Assembly (NCBI RefSeq): GCF_000380165.1
Contig: NZ_KB904658.1
Coordinates: 210,899-260,861, forward strand
Source: Wenjunlia vitaminophila DSM 41686
GTDB taxonomy: Bacteria > Actinomycetota > Actinomycetes > Streptomycetales > Streptomycetaceae
Direction of reading: 5' to 3'
DNA length: 49,963 bases
Both the position numbers and the translations under genes were made by a program. A model generated the notes under the pieces. The model was not told where the DNA came from, made no database searches, and saw nothing but the letters and a program-made list of their open reading frames with translations. Each line of letters begins with the position of its first letter. Position 1 is the stretch's first letter. Below, piece after piece: positions 8,370-16,083 of the stretch.

Positions 8370-8405
8370 GGGACGTATGGCCCGCGGGGTGGGGCCGGTC
8401 AACCC
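8370..8405. promoter_or_regulatory. candidate tandem DosR-type boxes upstream of acg copy 2
   Basis: GGGACGTATGGCCC (8370-8383) and GGGCCGGTCAACCC (8392-8405) are spaced 22 bases start to start, about two helical turns. They lie 65-100 bases before the ATG of acg copy 2. Tandem boxes ahead of acg are the arrangement known for M. tuberculosis DosR. Confidence 0.55.
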
Positions 8406-8469
8406 TCCCCCCGAGCGGGTCGGGGGCGCAAGGTGGACGGAACGGTGCGGAACGAGCGGAGAAGCGGTG

Positions 8470-9498
8470 ATGCAGACCCGGGAAGTCGACGCCCCAGCCG
8501 TTCGCGTCCTGCTCGCCGCGGCGGTGGCGGCGCCATCGGTCCCCGACACGCAGCCCTGGCGGTTCGGTCTGGACCCGGACAGCAGGTCGGTCCAGGTCCG
8601 TGCCGACCGTGGGCGGTGGCCGCCGACAGCCGATCCCCAGCCGCGCGCCCAGCACCTGTCGGTGGGCGCGGCGGTCTTCAACATCAGGGTGGCCGCGCAG
8701 TACCTGGGCTGGGACCCCGTCGTCCGGCTGCGGCCCGCCGCGGACGACCCGGACCTGCTGGCCACCGTGCGGCTCACCGGGACGGTCGCGGCCGGGGAGC
8801 CGTCCCTGCGTGACCTGTACGAGGCGGTCGAGCGGCGCCACACGAGCCGGACGCCCCTCACCGGCCGGACCGTGCCCGAGCAGGTCGTCGCCGCGATGGT
8901 CAGTTCGGCCCGGGCCGAGGGCTCGCACCTGGACGTTCCCGACGCCGTGGCGACCCGGCGCCTGCTGCGCCTGGCCACGGTGGCCGACGCCCGCGGTGCC
9001 GCGCAACCGGCCCGCGCGGCCGAGGTGCGCACGCGGACCACCGCCCCGGGAGCGGACGCCGCCCGCGGTGTTCCCCGCACGGCCCCGGGTCCGCGGGGGG
9101 CTGCCGGGCGGATGCCGGTGCGGGACTTCACCGGTGCGCTGTCCGCGCCGCGGCTGCCCGCGTCACGCTTCGAACGCCATGCCCAGGTGGCTCTGCTGTG
9201 GACGTCCCACGACCGGCGGGAGGACTGGCTGAGGGCGGGGCAGGCCCTGCAGCGGGTGCTGCTCACGGCGACCGTGCACGGGGTGCGGACGTCGATGCTG
9301 CACCAGGTGATGGACTGGCCGGACCTGCGGGAGGCGATGGCCGGGTCGAGGCCGCGGTGCTGCCCACAGGTGCTGATCCGTTTCGGTTACGGCCCGGACG
9401 GCGCTCGTACGCCCCGCGCGCCCGCGCCCTGTGCACCCCCGTCCTCCACGGGGCCGGAGCCGGGAGCCCGGCACGGGGGTACCGGGCCGGCGGACTGA
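8470..9498 (+). CDS. Acg-family nitroreductase-like protein (copy 2)
   Basis: A 342-residue paralogue of the protein at 6177-7169. It keeps [19 protein letters not shown] near the N-terminus, [11 protein letters not shown] in the middle, and [17 protein letters not shown] and [11 protein letters not shown] near the end. It differs in an Ala/Arg/Pro-rich central stretch (about 175-215) and a Pro/Gly-rich C-terminal tail. In the N-terminal motif VPDTQPWRF replaces MHNAQPWRF, so flavin binding may differ. ATG 8470 follows GGAGAAG; the adjacent GTG 8467 is also possible. It is divergent from devR with candidate DosR boxes between. Confidence 0.85.
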   Translation: MQTREVDAPAVRVLLAAAVAAPSVPDTQPWRFGLDPDSRSVQVRADRGRWPPTADPQPRAQHLSVGAAVFNIRVAAQYLGWDPVVRLRPAADDPDLLATVRLTGTVAAGEPSLRDLYEAVERRHTSRTPLTGRTVPEQVVAAMVSSARAEGSHLDVPDAVATRRLLRLATVADARGAAQPARAAEVRTRTTAPGADAARGVPRTAPGPRGAAGRMPVRDFTGALSAPRLPASRFERHAQVALLWTSHDRREDWLRAGQALQRVLLTATVHGVRTSMLHQVMDWPDLREAMAGSRPRCCPQVLIRFGYGPDGARTPRAPAPCAPPSSTGPEPGARHGGTGPAD

Positions 9499-9570
9499 CG
9501 TCGCACCGCCGGGGCGCGCCACGGTCCGCGCGGCAGGCGTCACGGGCCCGCGGCCGACGCGGGCCGCGCC

Positions 9571-9993
9571 TCACTGCGTGCGGGACGCTCCGCTGAGCTC
9601 ACGCCCGGTGACGATCTCGGACTCGATCCGCACGTACACCGCGTCCCGCAAGGGCATCCAGGAACTGAGGCCGGCGTGGGACAGCCGCTCGTGCTCGGCG
9701 GGATCGGTCACCACGGTGGCCTGCCCCGTGACGACCACGCTCCAGCCGGACCGGGTTGCCGCATCGAACTCGTCCGCCTCGAAGGCGACCACGACACCGT
9801 CGATGGCGCGCGCGAGGTCCGAGGCCGGCGAGGTGGACAGCAGGACGGAGGTGTCGGTGTCCAGGGCGAAGTTGACGGGAAGCACCGCGGGCAGGGCCTG
9901 CCGCGTGTACACCACGCGGCCGACCGGTGCCGTGCTCAGCAGGCGCAGGCACTCCTGCCGGTCGAGTGCGCGAAAGCCGTCTCCCTGGAACAC
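9571..9993 (-). CDS. pyridoxamine 5'-phosphate oxidase-like (PPOX) flavoprotein
   Basis: A 140-residue split-barrel protein of the PPOX/FMN-binding superfamily. It shows LDRQECLRLLSTAPVGRVVY at the N-terminus, then LPAVLPVNFALDTDTSVLL and a central VVAFEADEFDAATRSGWSVV strand pair, with a WMPLRDAVYVRIE end. The frame is open further upstream to 10059, but that would translate the 48-nt palindrome. GTG 9993 (VFQGDGFRALDRQ) is the likelier start, with GGAGGGG about 11 bases before it. Such proteins are regular members of DosR-type regulons. It bind FMN or F420 by family; the substrate is unknown. It is divergent from the NarK-like gene. Confidence 0.82.
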   Translation of the reverse strand: MFQGDGFRALDRQECLRLLSTAPVGRVVYTRQALPAVLPVNFALDTDTSVLLSTSPASDLARAIDGVVVAFEADEFDAATRSGWSVVVTGQATVVTDPAEHERLSHAGLSSWMPLRDAVYVRIESEIVTGRELSGASRTQ

Positions 9994-10012
9994 CGGTCCA
10001 TCGTCCCCTCCG

Positions 10013-10060
10013 GGTGCCGGGTCGGGGTAGGGCCGACCGGCCCTACCCCGACCCGGCACC
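10013..10060. promoter_or_regulatory. 48-nt perfect palindrome with central DosR-like box
   Basis: Arms 10013-10034 and 10039-10060 are exact 22-base inverted repeats around GACC. The centre, GGGCCGACCGGCCC (10030-10043), matches the candidate DosR 14-mer. It lies 20 bases upstream of the PPOX start and about 240 bases before narK. It could be a duplicated operator, a leader hairpin for the PPOX transcript, or a bidirectional terminator-like insulator. Confidence 0.7.
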
Positions 10061-10168
10061 GGCCGCCGACCGCAGCCGCTGTTTCGCGGGGGGCCGCACG
10101 GGCAACCTGATGTCCGGGCCGCGCGGGGACGACCGGGTCCGAACCTGGGGCCTGTCTGCGCGCGGGTA

Positions 10169-10182
10169 GGGACTCATGGCCC
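10169..10182. promoter_or_regulatory. candidate DosR-type box upstream of narK
   Basis: GGGACTCATGGCCC has the GGGAC-N4-GGCCC form shared with the boxes at 7462 and 8370. It is about 120 bases before the NarK-like start codon. Confidence 0.5.
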
Positions 10183-10298
10183 TGTCGCCGGCGAGTCCGG
10201 ACGCGGAGAGTGATGACGGGGCGCAGCGGGCAGGGCACCTGCCGTGCGGTGCGACCCCGGTGGCGCCGTACCAGCACGCGGAGGAAGGGACGGGCAAC

Positions 10299-11570
10299 AT
10301 GGTTCAGCCGTTGCGGTCGAAGAGCGCCGGTGCGCCGTCGGGTGTCCGGGTGTCCGGCCGGGCGTGGCTGATGCTGGCCCTGGCCACGATGGGTTTCGCC
10401 GTGAACTTCTGGGCGTGGGCGCTGCTGAGCCCGCTCGGTCCGCGGTTCAAGGACGGCCTCGACCTGTCGTCGTTCGAGCAGTCGCTGCTGGTGGCGGTGC
10501 CGGTCGTGGTCGGTTCCCTGGGCCGCATCCCGGTCGGCGCGCTGACCGACCGCTTCGGTGGGCGGGTCGTGTTCCCCATCGTGTCCGCGGCGACCATCGT
10601 TCCGGTGCTCTACCTCGGCCTGGCCGGGCACTCCTCCCTCGCCGCGCTGCTGGTCGGGGGGTTCTTCCTCGGAGTCGGCGGCACCGCCTTCGCCGTCGGG
10701 GTGCCGCTCGTCAACGCGTGGTTCCCACCGGAGCGGCGGGGCCTCGCCATCGGCGTCTTCGGCGCCGGCATGGGCGGCACCGCGGTCAGTGCCCTGACCA
10801 CGGTGAGACTGGTCGACGCGAGGGGCACGGCCGCTCCGTTCCTGATCACCGCCGCGGTCCTGGCCGTCTACGCGGTCGTCGCCGCGCTGCTGCTGCGCGA
10901 CGCGCCCGGCCGCACGGTGCCGACGGAGCCGCTGGCCCGGCGCCTGGCCGCGACCGCCCGCCTCGGCATCACCTGGCAGGCGTCCGCGCTGTACGCGGTG
11001 GCCTTCGGCGGCTACGTCGCCTTCTCCGTCTACCTGCCCACGTACCTCAAGACCGGCTACGGGCTGAGCCAGGCGGACGCCGCGAACCGGATGGCCGGGT
11101 TCGTCCTGCTGGCGGTGGCGATGCGGCCGATCGGCGGCTGGCTGTCGGACCGCATGGGCCCGACCCGGGTGCTCGCCGGCTCCCTGGAGGTGGTCGTGGC
11201 CGGTGCGGTCGTGCAGTCGTTCACCCCGGCCCTGGCGCCGGTGGGCACCCTCGCCTTCCTGGCCATGGCCGCGGCGCTCGGCGCGGGCAGCGGCGCGACC
11301 TTCGCCCTGGTGGCCCTGCGGACCCCGGCCAACCAGGTCGGGTCGGTCACCGGCGTGGTCGGCGCCGCGGGCGGCCTCGGCGGCTTCCTGCCGCCGCTGG
11401 TGATGGGTTCGCTGTACGGAAAGTTCGGCTCGTACGCGATCGGTCTCGTCCTGCTCGCGGTCGTGGCCGCCGCGGCGCTGGCCTACATCCTCACCGGCGT
11501 CCGCGCGGCGGCCACGGACAGGGAACGCGAGCTGGGCGGGCGGCGCGAGCACCGCACCACCGCCGCGTGA
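10299..11570 (+). CDS. narK: NarK-type nitrate/nitrite transporter (MFS)
   Basis: A 423-residue, roughly 12-helix major facilitator protein. NarK-family features are visible: RIPVGALTDRFGGR in helix 2 and AMRPIGGWLSDRMG in helix 8 (the paired substrate Arg residues), and the two glycine-rich nitrate-signature segments IGVFGAGMGGTAVS and VTGVVGAAGGLGGFLPP. It should move nitrate in and/or nitrite out across the membrane. ATG 10299 follows GGAGGAAGGGA; a longer frame to 10176 has no such site. It is the first gene before hemerythrin and narGHJI on the same strand, so it probably serves the nitrate reductase. Confidence 0.9.
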   Translation: MVQPLRSKSAGAPSGVRVSGRAWLMLALATMGFAVNFWAWALLSPLGPRFKDGLDLSSFEQSLLVAVPVVVGSLGRIPVGALTDRFGGRVVFPIVSAATIVPVLYLGLAGHSSLAALLVGGFFLGVGGTAFAVGVPLVNAWFPPERRGLAIGVFGAGMGGTAVSALTTVRLVDARGTAAPFLITAAVLAVYAVVAALLLRDAPGRTVPTEPLARRLAATARLGITWQASALYAVAFGGYVAFSVYLPTYLKTGYGLSQADAANRMAGFVLLAVAMRPIGGWLSDRMGPTRVLAGSLEVVVAGAVVQSFTPALAPVGTLAFLAMAAALGAGSGATFALVALRTPANQVGSVTGVVGAAGGLGGFLPPLVMGSLYGKFGSYAIGLVLLAVVAAAALAYILTGVRAAATDRERELGGRREHRTTAA

Positions 11571-11618
11571 GGGCGGACGGACGGGACCACCCGGAAACGA
11601 AGAACAGGGAGAAGACAG

Positions 11619-12095
11619 GTGTGCGAGTACTGCGGTTGCCAGTCCCTGGCGTCGATCGACGAGCTGACCCGTGAGCACGACGAGGTCGTCCGCCTGATCA
11701 GCCACCTCCGCCCCGCCCTCCGGGAGGGCGGGGCGGCCCGGATGGCCGAGGTCGCCCGGGAGATCGCGACCGTGCTCGGCCCGCACACCCGGGTCGAGGA
11801 GCACGGCCTGTTCCCCGCTCTGGCCGGGGAGTTCCCCGACCAGATCGCCGCCCTGGAAGCGGAACACCGCACCGTCGAGGCCGTGCTGGCCGAGGCCGCG
11901 GACGGCGCGACGCCCCCGGACCCGGCCTGGCCCGACCGGCTGTTGGAGGCGATGGCCATGCTGCGCGACCACATCCTCAAGGAACAGGACGGCGTCTTCC
12001 CGGCCGCACTGGCGAACCTCAGCACCGAGGAGTGGGAAGCGGTCGAGGCCGAGCGGGAGAAGGCGGGCAGCGTCCTGCCCCGTCCCGCCGCATGA
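11619..12095 (+). CDS. hemerythrin HHE domain protein
   Basis: A 158-residue four-helix protein with hemerythrin ligands spaced as expected: His in LTREHDEVVRL, HTRVEEHGLFP, ALEAEHRTVE and LRDHILKEQDGVFP. Such di-iron centres bind O2 or NO. It begins with a Cys-rich stretch, MCEYCGCQ, seen in actinobacterial HHE proteins, which could bind a metal or be redox-active. GTG 11619 follows AGGGAGAA. It lies 48 bases after narK and 268 before narG, so it may be co-transcribed with narK. It is plausibly an O2/NO scavenger or sensor protecting nitrate respiration. Confidence 0.88.
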   Translation: MCEYCGCQSLASIDELTREHDEVVRLISHLRPALREGGAARMAEVAREIATVLGPHTRVEEHGLFPALAGEFPDQIAALEAEHRTVEAVLAEAADGATPPDPAWPDRLLEAMAMLRDHILKEQDGVFPAALANLSTEEWEAVEAEREKAGSVLPRPAA

Positions 12096-12105
12096 CGGGG
12101 CGACG

Positions 12106-12125
12106 GGGCCGGGCCCGTGGCCCCG
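12106..12125 (+). terminator. possible hairpin after hemerythrin gene
   Basis: GGGGCC (12106-12111) and GGCCCC (12120-12125) can pair across an 8-base loop, 10 bases after the hemerythrin stop. The inner 14-mer GGGCCCGTGGCCCC (12112-12125) also loosely fits the DosR-like pattern. There is no T-run. Confidence 0.35.
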
Positions 12126-12264
12126 GGAGCACAGGGGCCGTGTTCCGCGCCCCGACCCCTGGCGCGCACGGGAGGCGGGCGGGGAGTCGCCGGCGTGGCC
12201 CCGCACCCCCGGGAAGCCGCCTCCGCACGCGGGCGACGTTGACCAAGCGGCGTGGTGTCCGTGG

Positions 12265-12298
12265 TGTGACCGCGACCCTCGGGTGGGTAGCGGTCACA
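12265..12298. promoter_or_regulatory. inverted repeat upstream of narG
   Basis: TGTGACCGC (12265-12273) and GCGGTCACA (12290-12298) are exact 9-base inverted repeats with a 16-base spacer, ending 65 bases before the narG start. The position suits an operator for a dimeric regulator. I cannot assign it to a known regulator. Confidence 0.45.
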
Positions 12299-12363
12299 GG
12301 GCCACGGCGGCCGGAACTGATGACGACTCGAACGGGCACGCACGCCTGGGACGGAGTGGCACG

Positions 12364-15300
12364 GTGAGTACGGAGACCAGCCCGGGACGGGCGGGCATGG
12401 ACGGCGAGCTGGCGGAGGCCCTGGTGCGCTCCCGCCGGTTCTTCACCCGTGCGGAGGTCTCCGACGACCTCCGCACGCTGCACCGCAAGGGCGGGCGGCA
12501 AGCGGACGAGTTCTACCGTGACCGCTGGTCACACGACAAGGTGGTGCGCTCCACCCACGGGGTGAACTGCACCGGATCGTGCTCGTGGAAGGTGTACGTC
12601 AAGGACGGCATCATCACCTGGGAGGCGCAGCAGACCGACTACCCGTCGGTCGGCCCGGACCGCCCCGAGTACGAGCCGCGCGGCTGTCCCCGCGGGGCGG
12701 CGTTCTCCTGGTACACGTACTCGCCGACCCGCGTGCGCTACCCGTACGTCCGCGGCGTCCTGCTCCAGATGTACCGGGAGGCCAAGGCCCGCCTCGGCGA
12801 CCCGGTGGCGGCCTGGGCGGACGTCGTGGCCGACCCGGAGCGCGCCCGCCGCTACAAGGCGGCGCGCGGCAAGGGCGGCCTGGTGCGGGCGAGCTGGGAC
12901 GAGGCGGTGGAGCTCGTCGCCGCGGCGCACGTGCACACCATCAAGGAGTACGGTCCTGACCGGCTGGCCGGCTTCTCGCCGATCCCGGCGATGTCGATGG
13001 TCTCGCACGCGGCCGGGGCCCGCTTCTACTCGCTGCTCGGCGGGGCGATGCTGTCGTTCTACGACTGGTACGCGGACCTGCCGGTGGCTTCCCCCCAGGT
13101 GTTCGGTGACCAGACCGACGTCCCGGAGTCGGGGGACTGGTGGGACGCCGGCTACCTGATCATGTGGGGCTCCAACCTGCCGGTGACCCGCACACCGGAC
13201 GCGCACTGGATGGCCGAGGCCCGCTACCGCGGCCAGAAGGTCGTCGCGGTGGCGCCGGACTACGCGGACAACGTGAAGTTCGCCGACGAGTGGCTGCCCG
13301 CCCAGCCGGGCACGGACGGCGCCCTGGCCATGGCCATGGGGCACGTGGTCCTCAAGGAGTTCTTCGTCGACCGGCGGACGGAGTACTTCGCCTCCTACGT
13401 GAAGCGGTACACGGACCTGCCCTTCCTGGTCGTCCTCGACGAGGCCGAGGGCGACCCGGGCACCTACGCACCGGGGAAGTTCCTGACCGCCGCGGACCTC
13501 GGCGGCGAGGCCGCCACCGCCGAGCACGCGGAGTTCCGGACCGTGCTGCTGGACGCGGCCACCGGGCGGCCGGTCGTGCCCAACGGCACCCTGGGCGACC
13601 GCTACGGCGACTCCGGGGCCGGGAAGTGGAACCTCGACCTCGGCGACACCGACCCCCTGCTGTCCGCCGAGGGCGGCGGCGAGGCCCCGGTCGCCGTCAC
13701 CCTGCCCCGCTTCGACACCCCGGACGGCGGCGCGGCCCGGCTGCGGCGGGGGGTGCCGGTGCGGCGGGTGGCCGGGCGGCTGGTGACCACGGTGTACGAC
13801 CTGCTGCTGGCCCAGTACGGGGTGGCCCGCGAGGGCCTGCCCGGCCGGTGGCCGTCGTCGTACGAGGACGCGGCGGAGCCGTACACCCCCGCCTGGCAGG
13901 CGGCGATCACCGGCGTGGACGCGGCCCGGGCGGCCAGGATCGCCCGGGAGTTCGCCGCGAACGCCGAGGAGTCCGGCGGCCGCTCGATGATCATCATGGG
14001 GGCGGGCACCAACCACTGGTTCCACTCCGACACCATCTACCGGGCCTTCCTGACGCTGACCACGCTCACCGGCTGCCAGGGCGTCAACGGCGGAGGCTGG
14101 GCCCACTACGTCGGCCAGGAGAAGGTCCGGCCGATCACCGGCTACTCGGCGATCGCGACCGCCGCCGACTGGAACCGTCCGGCCCGGCAGATGATCCAGA
14201 CGGCGTACTGGTACCTGCACGCCGACCAGTTCCGCTACGACCCGTTCTCCGCCGACACCCTCGCGGCGGGCGGCTCCGGCACGGGCCCGTTCGCCGGGAA
14301 GACCACGGCGGACGTCATCGCGCAGTCGGCGCGGATGGGCTGGATGCCGTCGTACCCGACCTTCGACCGCAACCCGCTGGACCTCGCCGCTGACGCGGAG
14401 GCCGCGGGCCGCCCGGTCGCCGAGCACGTGGTGGAGGAACTGAAGGCGGGACGGCTGCGGTTCGCGGGCGAGGACCCCGACGCTCCCGAGAACTTCCCGC
14501 GGGTGCTGACCATATGGCGGGCCAACCTGCTGGGCTCCTCGGCCAAGGGGAACGAGTACTTCCTCAAGCACCTGCTGGGCACCGACGCCTCCGTCCGTGC
14601 CGCCGAGGCGCCGCCGGACGCCCGGCCGCGGGACGTGGTGTGGCGGGAGGAGGCCCCCGAGGGCAAGCTCGACCTGCTGCTGACCCTGGACTTCCGCATG
14701 ACCAGCACCACGATCTTCTCCGACGTGGTGCTGCCGGCCGCCACCTGGTACGAGAAGCACGACCTGTCCAGCACGGACATGCACCCCTTCGTCCACGCCT
14801 TCAACCCGGCGATCGCACCACCGTGGCAGACCCGCACCGACTGGGACGCCTTCCACACCCTCGCCGAGGAGTTCAGCCGTCAGGCCGCCGACCACCTCGG
14901 TGTGCGCCGGGACGTGGTCGCCGCCCCGCTGCTGCACGACACCCCGGACGAGATGGCCAACCCGCACGGGAGGGTGCGGGACTGGAAGGCGGGGGAGTGC
15001 GAACCTGTGCCCGGCCGCACGATGCCCAAGCTGATCACCGTCGAGCGTGACTACGGCGCGGTGGCGGAGAAGATGGGCGCGCTCGGCCCGCTGCTGGACA
15101 CCCACGGTGCCACCACCAAGGGCGTCACCTTCGAGGTCGGCCGCGAACTGGAGTACCTGCGGCACAAGAACGGCACCGTCCGCGGCGGCGCGGGCGACGG
15201 ACGGCCCTCGATCGCCCGCGACACGCACGCCTGCGAGGCCATCCTCGCCCTGTCCGGCACCACCAACGGCCACCTCGCCACCCAGGGCTTCCACACGCTC

Positions 15301-16083
15301 GAGGCCCGCACCGGCACACAGCTCGCGGACCTGGCCGCGGAACACGGGGGGAAACAGATCACGTTCGCCGACACGCAGGCCGCGCCCGTGCCGGTCATCA
15401 CCTCTCCCGAGTGGTCCGGCTCGGAGACGGGCGGCCGCCGCTACTCCCCGTTCACCGTCAACGTCGAACGCCTCAAGCCCTGGCACACCCTCACCGGTCG
15501 CCAGCACTTCTACCTCGACCACGACTGGATCGCCGCACTCGGCGAACACCTCCCCGTCTACCGGCCCCCGCTGAACATGACCGCGCTCTTCGACGAGCCC
15601 CACGTCGGGGACACCGGAGAACTCGGCGTGACCGTCCGCTACCTGACCCCGCACAACAAGTGGTCGATCCACTCCGAGTACCAGGACAACCTGTTCATGC
15701 TCTCCCTGTCCCGGGGCGGCCCGACGATCTGGATGAGCAAGGAGGACGCGGCCAAGGTCGGCGTGCGGGACAACGACTGGGTCGAGGCGGTCAACCGCAA
15801 CGGCGTGGTCGCCGCCCGCGCGATCGTCTCGCACCGCATGCCGGAGGGCACCGTCTACATGCACCACGCCCAGGACCGCCTCATCGACGTACCGCGCACC
15901 GAGACCACCGGCCGCCGCGGCGGCATCCACAACTCACTGACCCGACTGCTGATCAAACCCAGCCACCTCATCGGGGGCTACGCCCAGCTCTCGTACGCCT
16001 TCAACTACCTCGGTCCGACCGGCAACCAGCGCGACGAGGTCACCGTCATCCGCCGCCGCGGCAACCAGGAGGTGACCTACTGA
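12364..16083 (+). CDS. narG: respiratory nitrate reductase alpha subunit
   Basis: A 1,239-residue molybdopterin catalytic subunit, full length for NarG (about 1,230-1,250). It reduces nitrate to nitrite with electrons passed from NarI through NarH. The N-terminal FS0 cluster site is His65, Cys69, Cys73 and Cys108 (HGVNCTGSC...RGCPRG). The bis-MGD-binding body follows, including the GDQTDVPESGDWWDAGYLIM region that supplies the Mo-ligand Asp in NarG. The C-terminal SIHSEYQDNLFMLSLSRGGP cofactor-binding segment is intact. GTG 12364 is preceded by GGAG seven bases upstream. No twin-arginine signal is obvious, so it should face the cytoplasm. It overlaps narH by one stop/start (TGATG). Confidence 0.97.
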   Translation: MSTETSPGRAGMDGELAEALVRSRRFFTRAEVSDDLRTLHRKGGRQADEFYRDRWSHDKVVRSTHGVNCTGSCSWKVYVKDGIITWEAQQTDYPSVGPDRPEYEPRGCPRGAAFSWYTYSPTRVRYPYVRGVLLQMYREAKARLGDPVAAWADVVADPERARRYKAARGKGGLVRASWDEAVELVAAAHVHTIKEYGPDRLAGFSPIPAMSMVSHAAGARFYSLLGGAMLSFYDWYADLPVASPQVFGDQTDVPESGDWWDAGYLIMWGSNLPVTRTPDAHWMAEARYRGQKVVAVAPDYADNVKFADEWLPAQPGTDGALAMAMGHVVLKEFFVDRRTEYFASYVKRYTDLPFLVVLDEAEGDPGTYAPGKFLTAADLGGEAATAEHAEFRTVLLDAATGRPVVPNGTLGDRYGDSGAGKWNLDLGDTDPLLSAEGGGEAPVAVTLPRFDTPDGGAARLRRGVPVRRVAGRLVTTVYDLLLAQYGVAREGLPGRWPSSYEDAAEPYTPAWQAAITGVDAARAARIAREFAANAEESGGRSMIIMGAGTNHWFHSDTIYRAFLTLTTLTGCQGVNGGGWAHYVGQEKVRPITGYSAIATAADWNRPARQMIQTAYWYLHADQFRYDPFSADTLAAGGSGTGPFAGKTTADVIAQSARMGWMPSYPTFDRNPLDLAADAEAAGRPVAEHVVEELKAGRLRFAGEDPDAPENFPRVLTIWRANLLGSSAKGNEYFLKHLLGTDASVRAAEAPPDARPRDVVWREEAPEGKLDLLLTLDFRMTSTTIFSDVVLPAATWYEKHDLSSTDMHPFVHAFNPAIAPPWQTRTDWDAFHTLAEEFSRQAADHLGVRRDVVAAPLLHDTPDEMANPHGRVRDWKAGECEPVPGRTMPKLITVERDYGAVAEKMGALGPLLDTHGATTKGVTFEVGRELEYLRHKNGTVRGGAGDGRPSIARDTHACEAILALSGTTNGHLATQGFHTLEARTGTQLADLAAEHGGKQITFADTQAAPVPVITSPEWSGSETGGRRYSPFTVNVERLKPWHTLTGRQHFYLDHDWIAALGEHLPVYRPPLNMTALFDEPHVGDTGELGVTVRYLTPHNKWSIHSEYQDNLFMLSLSRGGPTIWMSKEDAAKVGVRDNDWVEAVNRNGVVAARAIVSHRMPEGTVYMHHAQDRLIDVPRTETTGRRGGIHNSLTRLLIKPSHLIGGYAQLSYAFNYLGPTGNQRDEVTVIRRRGNQEVTY

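Noticed and set aside
9936-12206. 756-codon minus-strand open frame opposite narK and hemerythrin
   Set aside because: Low-complexity Arg/Gly/Gln text created by GC codon bias; the plus-strand genes have clear families and ribosome sites.
12529-15930. 1,133-codon minus-strand frame opposite narG
   Set aside because: It is the shadow of narG, with repetitive Val/Arg/Gly composition and no family.
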